A DNA stretch of 64,000 nucleotides. Origin: Streptomyces sp. NBC_01306. Its GTDB lineage: Bacteria; Actinomycetota; Actinomycetes; Streptomycetales; Streptomycetaceae. The notes under the pieces are model-generated. The model was given only the letters and a program-made list of their open reading frames with translations, was not told the origin of the DNA and did not search any database. Numbering within the stretch: position 1 is the stretch's first letter; each line of letters starts with the position of its first letter. Where the stretch lies: NCBI RefSeq assembly GCF_026340465.1, contig NZ_JAPEPC010000001.1, forward strand, positions 4,574,001-4,638,000, in the 5' to 3' direction. The position numbers and the translations under genes are program-made. Below are positions 42,614 to 51,056 of the stretch, piece by piece.

Positions 42614-42647
42614 CGGCCAGGGCGCTGCCCGAGCACGCACACCATCG

Positions 42648-42693
42648 GACAGGGGTGAGCCCCCGGACCGCGGTCCGGGGGCTCACCCCTGTC
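42648..42693. terminator. 46-bp perfect palindrome, bidirectional terminator
   Basis: GACAGGGGTGAGCCCCCGGACCG (42648-42670) is followed directly by its exact reverse complement (42671-42693). It separates the acyl-CoA dehydrogenase and LCP genes, which converge. Confidence 0.85.
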
Positions 42694-42724
42694 TTCGGCC
42701 GGTCCGGACGGGGCCGGACAGCCC

Positions 42725-43987
42725 CTAGTTGCCCGAGACCGTCACCGTGTCGTCGTCCTTCAGCTCCTGCACCAGCTGCTTGACCTTGGTCTTGTCCCAG
42801 ACCAGGTTGCCGCCGGTGGAGCCCGAGATCGGCATGTTCATCTGCTTGCCGTCGCCGCCGCCCTGCACACCCTTCATGGCCCAGAACATGGACGCCAGGT
42901 TCCACAGGCTCATGTCCTTGTCCACGATCACCGTGTCCAGGCCCGCGCCCATCACCGGGTAGAGCTTGAAGGGGTTCAGGATCGTGGACGGGGTGGCCGT
43001 CTGGGAGGCCAGGGCCGACAGGAACTTCTGCTGGTTCTTCGTACGCTGGAGGTCGCTGGCCGCGAAGGCGTGCCGGGTGCGGACGAAGGCCAGGGCCTGG
43101 CTGCCGTTGAGGGTCTGCTTGCCCGCCGGGAAGTCGGCGCCGGAGTCCTTGTCCTTGAACGCCTGCGGAATGTCCAGCTGAACCCCGCCGACCGCGTCCA
43201 CGATGCTCGCGAAGCCGTCGAAGCCGATCTCCGCGTAGTGGTCGATGTGCAGCCCGGTGTTGTACTCGACGGTGCGCACCAGCAGCTCCGGGCCGTCCTC
43301 CGCGTACGCGGCGTTCAGCTTCGTCTGCCGGCCGGTGTTCGGGTAGAGCTTGCCGGACGACGAGCCCTTGTACGACGGGATCGTGACGTTCGAGTCACGG
43401 GGCAGCGAGACCATCGTGTCCCCGTGGTCACCGACGTGCAGGATGATCATGGAGTCGGTGCGCTTGCCCTCGGCGGAGCCGGTGTGCAGCTTCTTCTTGT
43501 CGGCCGCGGACATGCCGTCGCGGCTGTCCGAGCCCACGATCAGGTAGTTCGTGCCCTTGCCCGATGCGGGGCGGTCGATGACCTTGGAGAGGTCGACCTC
43601 GCGGCGCAGCTTCCCGTCGGCCCAGAAGTACGTACCGATGGAGGTGCCGAGGATCGCGATGATCAGGACCAGCGCGCCGATCTTGATGCGGCGGCGCCAG
43701 TTCGGAGGGGTACCCGGACGTGCGGTGGGGCGCGGGCCGCCGGTGCCCTGACCGCCCTGGCTTCTCTGGCTGCCGGGGCCCGAGGGGCCGCCCTGCCCGT
43801 AGACCTGGCCCGTGTTGTAGCCACTGTCGTACGGGGTGTCGTACCCGCCGTCGTAGCCCTGGCCCTGCTGCTGCCCGCCGTACTGCCGCTGGCTGGGTGG
43901 CGTTGAACGCTGCACGTGCGGCATGACCCGAGCACCGTCGGGCTGTGCGTTCTCGCTGCCGCGTCCGTAGCGGTCCCTGTCGTCCAT
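42725..43987 (-). CDS. LytR-CpsA-Psr (LCP) family protein without LytR_C domain
   Basis: This 420-aa LCP protein would transfer lipid-linked glycopolymer to peptidoglycan. A Gln/Gly/Tyr-rich cytoplasmic leader (20-95), one transmembrane helix (about 103-125) and the LCP domain (NYLIVGSDSRDG, DTMVSLPRDSNV, LNAAYAEDGPELLVRTVE, ALAFVRTRHAFAASDLQR) are visible. No LytR_C domain follows. The start ATG 43987 lacks a clear Shine-Dalgarno. It is the first of five LCP genes in 10 kb, all on the minus strand. Confidence 0.88.
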   Translation of the reverse strand: MDDRDRYGRGSENAQPDGARVMPHVQRSTPPSQRQYGGQQQGQGYDGGYDTPYDSGYNTGQVYGQGGPSGPGSQRSQGGQGTGGPRPTARPGTPPNWRRRIKIGALVLIIAILGTSIGTYFWADGKLRREVDLSKVIDRPASGKGTNYLIVGSDSRDGMSAADKKKLHTGSAEGKRTDSMIILHVGDHGDTMVSLPRDSNVTIPSYKGSSSGKLYPNTGRQTKLNAAYAEDGPELLVRTVEYNTGLHIDHYAEIGFDGFASIVDAVGGVQLDIPQAFKDKDSGADFPAGKQTLNGSQALAFVRTRHAFAASDLQRTKNQQKFLSALASQTATPSTILNPFKLYPVMGAGLDTVIVDKDMSLWNLASMFWAMKGVQGGGDGKQMNMPISGSTGGNLVWDKTKVKQLVQELKDDDTVTVSGN

Positions 43988-44092
43988 GTGGACCAGTGTG
44001 CCGTCACGGTGCGTATGTATTACAGGGCGGGTGTGGAATCGGGGCAGTGCTGTTGCAGATCTGATGCAAAGTGCTGCGGCGCGGGCCCCGCC

Positions 44093-44105
44093 TAAGCTGG
44101 CACGT
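44093..44105 (+). promoter_or_regulatory. Putative leaderless -10 for the thioesterase gene
   Basis: TAAGCT (44093-44098) lies exactly 7 nt before the ATG at 44106; no ribosome-binding site is present. Confidence 0.5.
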
Positions 44106-44630
44106 ATGACAGATCTTCCGGGCAAGCCCACCTCGGCCTCACGAACCACCCTGAGTCACATCATGACGGGCAACGACACCAATCTCCTCGGTACCGTGCA
44201 CGGTGGCGTGATCATGAAACTGGTGGACGACGCGGCGGGCGCCGTGGCCGGCCGGCACTCCGGCGGGCCCGCGGTCACCGCGTCGATGGACGAGATGGTC
44301 TTCCTGGAGCCGGTCCGCGTCGGTGACCTGATCCATGTGAAGGCCCAGGTGAACTGGACCGGACGGTCGTCGATGGAGGTCGGCGTACGGGTCCTGGCGG
44401 AGCGGTGGAACGAGTCGTCCCCGGCCCAGCAGGTCGGCAGCGCCTACCTCGTCTTCGCCGCGGTCGACGCGGACGGCAAGCCCCGGGCCGTACCGCCGGT
44501 GATCCCCGGCAGCGAACGCGACAAGCGGCGCTACCAGGAGGCGCAGATCCGCCGTACGCACCGGCTGGCCCGGCGCCGCGCGATCAAGGAGCTGCGGGAG
44601 CAGCGCATCGCCGACGGCATCGACGACTGA
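44106..44630 (+). CDS. Acyl-CoA thioesterase (hotdog fold, YciA/BFIT-type)
   Basis: This 174-aa hotdog protein has TGNDTNLLGTVHGGVIMKLV carrying the catalytic Asn/Asp-His-Gly motif, then VTASMDEMVFLEPVRVGDLI and VGVRVLAERW. It hydrolyses acyl-CoA to free acid and CoA, and may act with the nearby acyl-CoA dehydrogenase. The Arg-rich C-terminal helix (RRTHRLARRRAIKELREQR) is a family extension. Divergent from the first LCP gene. Confidence 0.87.
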   Translation: MTDLPGKPTSASRTTLSHIMTGNDTNLLGTVHGGVIMKLVDDAAGAVAGRHSGGPAVTASMDEMVFLEPVRVGDLIHVKAQVNWTGRSSMEVGVRVLAERWNESSPAQQVGSAYLVFAAVDADGKPRAVPPVIPGSERDKRRYQEAQIRRTHRLARRRAIKELREQRIADGIDD

Positions 44631-44688
44631 GCGAGCGGCACCGGCTGCACCGGCCGCGCGTCCCGAGGCCGCCGGCGGCCGCTTGCCG

Positions 44689-46167
44689 CTACTTGCAGAC
44701 CACCTGGTCGCCCGTGACCGCCGCGAACCTGCCCGGATCCGGCTCGTCCGCCCGGACCGGTGTCACCGTGGTGAAGTCCGACCCGAGCGTCACCTTCAGC
44801 GTGGAACCGATCCCCGCCACCGACCGCAGTTCCGCGTGCGGCAGCGCCGCCGCCAGCGAGCGCACCGAACGGTTCCAGCGCGGGTCGTACTCGATGACCG
44901 TGCGCTTGACGTCCGACGCCACCGGCCGGCCCGGTACCGTCGCCGCGACCGAGGAGAGGAAGCCGGTGGAGCGCAGGCTCTTGTCGGCGCGGGCGGCCAG
45001 GCCGCTGGTCGACGTGCCGTTGGTCACCTGCACCCTGATCTGGCTGGGCGGCACGTCGACCTTCTGCGCCTGCGACGCCGTCGGCCGGTGCACGGCGATC
45101 GGCACGTCCTCACGGATCTCCCGGAAGAGCTTCCCCGCCTTCACCGGGTCCCATTTCACCGTCGAGCCGATGCCCTTGACCCGGTAGTTCATCTGCCCGA
45201 TGGGTACGGAGGTGAACTCCGACGACGCCGGCTTGAAGCCCCGCATCGCCTGCCCGATGGAGAGCATCTCGTCCGGGCCGAAGCCCTTGTCGGCCCGGAC
45301 CGAGCCGAAGACCGTGGACGCGACATCGCGGAACTTGACCGGGTTCAGCAGGACACCGCTGCTGGTCGTCTTGGCGATGAGGGACGCCATGAAGCGCTGC
45401 TGGCGCTGCATCCGGCCCAGGTCGGACGCCGCGTCGAGGTGGCGGGAGCGTACGTACTGGAGCGCCTTGCCGCCGTCGAGCTTGCTGGTCCCCACCGGCA
45501 GGTCGAGCCCCGTGTAGGAGTCCTTCAGCGGGCGGGCGGTGCAGATGTCGACGCCGCCCAGCACATCCACCGTCTTCATGAAGCTCGTGAAGTCGACCTC
45601 CAGATAGTGGTTGATCTGGACGCCGGTCATCCGCTCCACGGTCTGCACGGTGAGCTGGGGGCCGCCCTGGGCGTACGCCGCGTTGAGCCTGACCGGATGG
45701 GCGGGGTAGCGCTTCCTGGTGGCGGGGTCGGTGTGCTCGGGCACCACCGCGTAGCTGTCCCGCGGCAGGCTCACGACGCTCACCCGGGAGCGGTCGGCCG
45801 AGACGTGGACGAGCATGATCGTGTCGGTGCAGTGGCAGGGGGCACCGCCCAGGTGGTACTTCCGCTTCTCCGCCGGTGTGATCTTGTCGCGGCCGTCGGT
45901 GCCGACGAGGAGCACGTTCATGCCGCGGCCCGGCGCGGGACGGTTCTTCATGTCCTTGAACGGGTCGATGCGGCCGATGCCGTCCAGCTCGCCGATGAGC
46001 GCATGGCCGATCCCCCCGGCGCCCAGCACCAGGACGGACAGCGTGGTGGTGATGCGCATACCCCAGCGGGGGCGGGGCGGGCGGCGCGGCGGCGGCCTTC
46101 GGCGGCGGGGCGGGGGCACGGCGGAAACTGGGACACCTCCGCGGGGGACGGGCAGGGAAGCGACCAC
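44689..46167 (-). CDS. LCP family protein with LytR_C domain
   Basis: This LCP protein (492 aa from the first start) has a Pro/Arg-rich leader, one helix (about 37-58), the LCP domain (NVLLVGTDGRDK, VSVVSLPRDSYAVVP, LNAAYAQGGPQLTVQTVERM, QYVRSRHLDAASDLGRMQRQ) and a C-terminal LytR_C domain (VQVTNGTSTSGLAARADKSL). An unusual PCHCTDT sits at the start of the third strand. The start is uncertain: GTG 46167, or GTG 46119 with an upstream GGAGG. Divergent from the GT2 gene. Confidence 0.87.
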   Translation of the reverse strand: MVASLPVPRGGVPVSAVPPPRRRRPPPRRPPRPRWGMRITTTLSVLVLGAGGIGHALIGELDGIGRIDPFKDMKNRPAPGRGMNVLLVGTDGRDKITPAEKRKYHLGGAPCHCTDTIMLVHVSADRSRVSVVSLPRDSYAVVPEHTDPATRKRYPAHPVRLNAAYAQGGPQLTVQTVERMTGVQINHYLEVDFTSFMKTVDVLGGVDICTARPLKDSYTGLDLPVGTSKLDGGKALQYVRSRHLDAASDLGRMQRQQRFMASLIAKTTSSGVLLNPVKFRDVASTVFGSVRADKGFGPDEMLSIGQAMRGFKPASSEFTSVPIGQMNYRVKGIGSTVKWDPVKAGKLFREIREDVPIAVHRPTASQAQKVDVPPSQIRVQVTNGTSTSGLAARADKSLRSTGFLSSVAATVPGRPVASDVKRTVIEYDPRWNRSVRSLAAALPHAELRSVAGIGSTLKVTLGSDFTTVTPVRADEPDPGRFAAVTGDQVVCK

Positions 46168-46251
46168 GGTAGGCCGCTGTGATCAACATCCCGGGTAGGC
46201 CACCCGGCCGACGCGCCCGGTGTCCCTCGTTCGCGGTAACGTGACCGTCCT

Positions 46252-47274
46252 ATGGACGCCACGCACGCCACGCCCGCCGTTTCTGTGATCATGCCGGTCC
46301 TCAACGAGGAGCGGCATCTGCGCAACTCGGTCCGCCACATCCTGGAGCAGGAGTACGACGGCGAGATGGAGGTGGTGATCGCCATCGGCCCGTCGTCCGA
46401 CCGCACCGAGGAGATCGCCGCCGAGCTGGTACGGGAGGACCCCCGGGTCCACACCGTCGCCAACCCCACCGGCCGTACACCCGCCGCGCTCAACGCCGCC
46501 ATCAAGGCGTCCAGCCACCCCGTCGTGGTGCGCGTCGACGGCCACGGAATGCTCTCGCCGAACTACATCGCCACCGCGGTCCGCCTGCTGGAGGAGACCG
46601 GCGCGATGAACGTCGGCGGGATCATGCACGCCGAGGGCGAGAACGCCTGGGAGGACGCGGTCGCCGCCGCGATGACCTCCAAGATCGGCGTCGGCAACGC
46701 GGCGTTCCACACCGGCGGCAAGGCGGCCCCCGCCGAGACCGTCTACCTGGGTGTCTTCCGGCGCGAGGCGCTGGAGCAGCAGGGCGGGTACAACGAGGAG
46801 TTCATCCGCGCCCAGGACTGGGAGCTGAACTTCCGGATCCGCGAGGCCGGCGGCCTGATCTGGTTCTCGCCCGAGCTGCGCGTCCAGTACCGCCCGCGCC
46901 CCTCGGTCCGGGCGCTCGCCAAGCAGTACAAGGACTACGGCCGCTGGCGCCACGTCGTCGCCCGCTACCACGAGGGCTCGATCAACCTCCGCTACCTCGC
47001 CCCGCCGACCGCGGTCTGCGCGATCGCGGCGGGCATCGTGGTCGGCGCGGCCGTCACCCCGTGGGCCTTCCTGGTGCCGGCCGGCTATGCCGCGGCCATC
47101 GTGGCGGGCTCGCTGCCCGCCGGTAAGGGTCTCCCGGCGAAGGCGCGGGTGCAGATCCCGGTGGCCCTGGCCACCATGCACATGTGCTGGGGCTTCGGCT
47201 TCCTGACCAGCCCGCGCGCGCTGGCCCGCAAGGTCATCGCCAGCCGCCGCCCGGCGGTCCGCACCGCCGTCTGA
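46252..47274 (+). CDS. Family 2 glycosyltransferase
   Basis: This 340-aa GT-A enzyme has VSVIMPVLNEERHLRNSV at the N-terminus, the DXD-like VRVDGHGMLSPNYIA, the acceptor-side EEFIRAQDWELNFRIREAGG and two C-terminal hydrophobic helices (about 262-300). GT2 enzymes of this kind add sugars to polyprenyl or polymer acceptors at the membrane. The ATG at 46252 has a TAACGT hexamer nine bases upstream and no ribosome-binding site. Flanked by LCP genes. Confidence 0.88.
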   Translation: MDATHATPAVSVIMPVLNEERHLRNSVRHILEQEYDGEMEVVIAIGPSSDRTEEIAAELVREDPRVHTVANPTGRTPAALNAAIKASSHPVVVRVDGHGMLSPNYIATAVRLLEETGAMNVGGIMHAEGENAWEDAVAAAMTSKIGVGNAAFHTGGKAAPAETVYLGVFRREALEQQGGYNEEFIRAQDWELNFRIREAGGLIWFSPELRVQYRPRPSVRALAKQYKDYGRWRHVVARYHEGSINLRYLAPPTAVCAIAAGIVVGAAVTPWAFLVPAGYAAAIVAGSLPAGKGLPAKARVQIPVALATMHMCWGFGFLTSPRALARKVIASRRPAVRTAV

Positions 47275-47281
47275 GCATGGC

Positions 47282-47328
47282 GAAAGGGCCGGTCCGGCCG
47301 CCGTGAGGCGGTCAGGACCGGCCCTTTC
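47282..47328. terminator. Hairpin terminator between GT2 and LCP genes
   Basis: GAAAGGGCCGGTCC (47282-47295) pairs with GGACCGGCCCTTTC (47315-47328), with a smaller inner stem. The flanking genes converge. Confidence 0.8.
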
Positions 47329-47357
47329 CCGTGTGGGCTCCTGCCTGCGGACCCGGG

Positions 47358-49013
47358 CTACCAGGTGTACGCCGGGTCGACATGCATGCACGCCGACTTG
47401 TCGTCCCCGCGCAGTGCGTTGGCGGATTCCGGCGTCTTCCCGTCGTCCGCCGTGGACTTGGGGTAGACCGTGCCCGTACGCCAGTCGCTTCCGACGACCA
47501 CCGTGACCCCGGTGACCTGGGTGGACTTCTTGGCGGACTTCAACGGAACGCCCAGGGCCTTCGCCACCGCCTGGGCGTCGCCCTCCAGATCGGCGCTGGG
47601 GAAGAGCACCTCGGTGTTCTTCTGCGGATCCAGCGTCTGATCGGCCACGGCGCGCGAGAAGCCCTGCCCGGTCAGCAGCGTTGCGATCTCGCCCGCCCGG
47701 CCCTTCGACGGCAGCCCGCCGTCGCCCGCCGTGCCGTTCCGCACGGTGATGCCGATGTCGCCCTTGGGCGCCGCCGGATCCTTGGAGACCTTCTCGGCGG
47801 GCTTCTTCTTCGAGCCCTTGCCGTCCAGCGGGGTGTCGTCCCTGATCATCGCGAACAGCTTGTCCGCGTCACCCGCCTTGGGGTCGACCTTCTCCTCGAA
47901 CCCGGGCCGCACGGAGTTCACGTTCGGCATGGTCGTCATGGTGATCCGCGCCGTCGGGACCTTCTTGAGCTCCCCGGCGAGGTCGTACAACGACTTGCCC
48001 GAAAGGCCGTTGTCGACCTTGAGCGCGTGGGTGGCCGCCTCGGCGAGGTCCATCAGCTTGCCGGGGTCGGTGAGCTTGGTGCCCTTGCGCAGCTGCCGGA
48101 CCATGGAATTCATGTACTCGTGCTGGGCCTTGGTCCGTACGACGTCGGTGTCGGGCCAGAATCCGTACCGCGTCCGCAGCCACTGGAGGGCCTGCTGCCC
48201 CTTGACCGACGTGGTGCCCTTCTTCAGCTTGAGCCCCGAGCCGTGGCCGTCATGGGTGTGCGAGTACACGTTGGCGTCCACGCAGACCGGCACCCCGCCG
48301 ATCGCGTCGGCCATGGAGACCACGCCGGAGAAATCGATCCTCATGAAGTGGTCGATGTGGATGCCGGTGAGGGATTCCCAGGTGGCGACGGTGCAGCCGG
48401 CGCCGCCGCGGCCGAGCGACTCGTTGGCCAGGGTCCAGCCCGTCGCCGGGTAGGTCTTGCCCTTCTCATCCGTGCACTTGGGGATCTTCAGCACGGTGTC
48501 GCGCGGCAGGCTGACGACCGACATGTTGCTGCGGTCGGCCGAGACGTGCAGCAGCATCTGCACATCCGCCAGGGGAGTGCCGCCGAAGGTGCTCTTGGCG
48601 CCGCCGAGCTTCTGGTTCTCCTTGGTGTCCCGCGCGTCCGAGCCGATCAGCAGGATGTTCAGCGGGGTCTGGCCCGCCGCGTTGGCCGTCGGCTTCGGGG
48701 CCTGGTGGTCTCCGAGGTTGAGGGCGCTCTTCTGCAGATTTCCGTTCAGGTGGCGGTAGTAGAGATATCCCGCGCCCGCAGTGCCGATGATCAGCAGTGC
48801 CGCTGCGCCCGCCACCCAGCGGAGTATTCGGCGTTTCCCGCGCCGCGCGCGCCGCCGCGACGTCTGCTGCCGGTGACTCCCGCCGCCGCCCCCCGGACCG
48901 GCGGGGGACGGCCGGGCGCCCTCCTGTTTGTACAGGCTCTCGTCCCAGCCGAGTTGGCCCGCCCCCGGACTGCGAGGCCGAGTCCCCTCCCCTCGCGTGC
49001 TGCTCTGTCCCAC
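47358..49013 (-). CDS. LCP family protein with LytR_C domain
   Basis: This 551-aa LCP protein has a basic leader, one helix (65-83), the LCP domain (NILLIGSDARDT, MSVVSLPRDTVLKIP, LQWLRTRYGFWPDTDVVRTK) and a C-terminal LytR_C domain (DIGITVRNGTAGDGGLPSKG). GTG 49013 has GGGGGA upstream. Two Cys residues (KIPKC, GAGC) may form a disulfide in the exported domain. It is a paralogue of the next gene and lies 48 bp downstream of it. Confidence 0.88.
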   Translation of the reverse strand: MGQSSTRGEGTRPRSPGAGQLGWDESLYKQEGARPSPAGPGGGGGSHRQQTSRRRARRGKRRILRWVAGAAALLIIGTAGAGYLYYRHLNGNLQKSALNLGDHQAPKPTANAAGQTPLNILLIGSDARDTKENQKLGGAKSTFGGTPLADVQMLLHVSADRSNMSVVSLPRDTVLKIPKCTDEKGKTYPATGWTLANESLGRGGAGCTVATWESLTGIHIDHFMRIDFSGVVSMADAIGGVPVCVDANVYSHTHDGHGSGLKLKKGTTSVKGQQALQWLRTRYGFWPDTDVVRTKAQHEYMNSMVRQLRKGTKLTDPGKLMDLAEAATHALKVDNGLSGKSLYDLAGELKKVPTARITMTTMPNVNSVRPGFEEKVDPKAGDADKLFAMIRDDTPLDGKGSKKKPAEKVSKDPAAPKGDIGITVRNGTAGDGGLPSKGRAGEIATLLTGQGFSRAVADQTLDPQKNTEVLFPSADLEGDAQAVAKALGVPLKSAKKSTQVTGVTVVVGSDWRTGTVYPKSTADDGKTPESANALRGDDKSACMHVDPAYTW

Positions 49014-49061
49014 CAGGTCCCCCCTGCTACTCAGGTATAGGTATGGCCCGGTGACCTGGCG

Positions 49062-50837
49062 TCACCTGGCGCATATGCTCTTGTCGGCTTCGACCTTCTG
49101 TATGTCGGCCGGCGCCTTCGTCGGCGCCGCGATCGGCGTGCCGGCGGCCTTGAAGTCCGCCCCGAGGACGAGCGTCATCGGGGTGAGCCCCACGGAGTCC
49201 TTCGTGCCCGGCTTGAGCGCCGACGCGGGAAGCCCCATGATGTCGGCGAGCTTGCGCGCCTGGTCTGCCTGGTTCGGCGCGTAGGTGAGGGTCGTCTTGG
49301 CCAGATCGGGCTTGTAGTTGCCGCCGTTCTCCGACTTCAGTACGCCCTCGGAGTTCTGCAACCAGGTCAGCGTGGTCTGCGCCGATCCCGGCTGGGCCCC
49401 GCCGTTGAGCACCTTGACCCGGACGTCGGACGCGTTGGCCTGCGAACCCTTGAGGAGCGCCTCCTGCTTGCCCGCGGCCGCCTTCTTCTCCTTCTTGACC
49501 TCGGTGAGCGAGACGTCGTCGCGCATCATCGAGAACAGCGGGTCCGCCTGGGCGTGGTTCACGACGACGGTGGCGTGGACCTTCTCCGCCGGGTTGTCGA
49601 GGACCGGCAGCGTGGTGAAGGTGACGTTCTTCGGGTTCACCGACTTCAGGTCAAGCGCGAGGCTCTTGAGGCGGTCGATGCTGCCGATGCCGCTGTCGAC
49701 GGTGAGCGCCTTGGTCGCCGCGTTCGCCAGGCTGTAGAGCTTGGAGGGGCTGGTCAGCGTGTCGCCCGATGTCATCTTGCGTATCAGCGAACCCAGGAAC
49801 TGCTGCTGCACCTTGATGCGGTCCAGGTCGCCCTGGTTGCCGAAGCTGTGCCGGGTCCTGACGAAGGCCAGCGCCTGCTCGCCCTCGACCTTGGACGTCC
49901 CCGCCGGGAGCTTGAGATGCGACTCCTTGTCGTCCACGGGGTGCGCCACACAGACGTCGACCCCGCCCACCGCGGTGCTGAGCGTCTTGATGGCGTTGAA
50001 GTCGGCCATCATGAAGTGATCGACCGTCAGGCCAGTTATTGCCTTGACCGTCTTCATGGTGCAGCCGGGGTCGCGGTCGTCCTGCCCCAGACTGGTGTTG
50101 AAGCGGACCTGCGGCGTACCGGGGATCGTCCTGGTCGACCCGTCGGACTGCTTGACCTGGCAGTCCGGGATGTCGGTGATCAGGTCGCGGGGGATGGAGA
50201 GCGCGGTCGCGTTCGTCCGGTCCTTGGAGACGTGGAAGAGGATGTTCGTGTCGGCGTGGCCGACGCTCCCCTTGTCGCCGTAGCCCTCGTTGCCCTTGCC
50301 GGTGCGCTTGTCCGTACCGATCAGCAGGATGTTGACGGCCCGGTCCTTGGTGGAGCCCGAGGTGCCGCCGACCACATCGATCTTGTTGATGTTGTTGTTG
50401 AAGTGCTCGTAGAGCAGATACGTGGCGACGGAGCCGCCGACGAGGACGAAGGCCGTCACGCCGCCGGTCCACATCAGCGCCTTTTTCCTGCGCGACTTCT
50501 GCTGCTTGCGCTTCCGGCGGCCGGCCGCCGTCTGCGGCCCGCTCCCGGGACCGGCGTCCTGGCCGTTGCCCCCGGCCCGGCGGCTGCGCTGGCCGGGCAC
50601 GTCGCGGCGCGGCGACTGCGGCGGCGACTGCTGCTGCGAGCGCCTGCGCGAGGACTGCTCGGGCAATGAATCCCTGCGCCGTGTGCGGCCGGTCGCGGGC
50701 TCGGAACCGGACGGCGATCTGTCCCCCGACTGCGGTCCGGAGGGGTTCAGTCGCAGTTCGTAATTGCCGGTTTCCGGGTTGAGCACCCACTGGTCTGCGG
50801 GGTCGATATCGTCCCGACCACGGCTATGCGCGTCCAC
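49062..50837 (-). CDS. LCP family protein with LytR_C domain and long basic leader
   Basis: This 591-aa LCP protein begins VDAHSRGRDDIDPADQWVLN; a cytoplasmic leader of about 120 residues, rich in Arg/Gln/Ser, precedes the transmembrane helix (near 120-140). The LCP domain follows (VNILLIGTDKRTG, ATALSIPRDLITDIP, LAFVRTRHSFGNQGDLDRIK), then LytR_C (VRVKVLNGGAQPGSAQTTLT). Start GTG 50837 is supported by GGAGG upstream; the longer reading to 50933 lacks a signal. Confidence 0.87.
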   Translation of the reverse strand: MDAHSRGRDDIDPADQWVLNPETGNYELRLNPSGPQSGDRSPSGSEPATGRTRRRDSLPEQSSRRRSQQQSPPQSPRRDVPGQRSRRAGGNGQDAGPGSGPQTAAGRRKRKQQKSRRKKALMWTGGVTAFVLVGGSVATYLLYEHFNNNINKIDVVGGTSGSTKDRAVNILLIGTDKRTGKGNEGYGDKGSVGHADTNILFHVSKDRTNATALSIPRDLITDIPDCQVKQSDGSTRTIPGTPQVRFNTSLGQDDRDPGCTMKTVKAITGLTVDHFMMADFNAIKTLSTAVGGVDVCVAHPVDDKESHLKLPAGTSKVEGEQALAFVRTRHSFGNQGDLDRIKVQQQFLGSLIRKMTSGDTLTSPSKLYSLANAATKALTVDSGIGSIDRLKSLALDLKSVNPKNVTFTTLPVLDNPAEKVHATVVVNHAQADPLFSMMRDDVSLTEVKKEKKAAAGKQEALLKGSQANASDVRVKVLNGGAQPGSAQTTLTWLQNSEGVLKSENGGNYKPDLAKTTLTYAPNQADQARKLADIMGLPASALKPGTKDSVGLTPMTLVLGADFKAAGTPIAAPTKAPADIQKVEADKSICAR

Positions 50838-51056
50838 GGTTGCCTGTGTCCTCCGTCGGTGCCACGCGAGGCGCCCTCCCCCCGGGCGCTCGGTCTTTCG
50901 TCCTGCAGTGCGCGACCACATGGCCGGACGCACCGGATCGCGTCACACTATCTGCCCGGATCAATGTCCAGCGACGTCCGGGACACATTCCTTGGCGCTT
51001 ACAACTGGGCATACCACCCAATCCACATGTCCTGCGGATACGGGTTTGAGAATTGT

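Noticed and set aside
49062..50933. Longer start for the LCP protein at 50933
   Set aside because: The extra 32 residues have no ribosome-binding site; GTG 50837 has GGAGG upstream.
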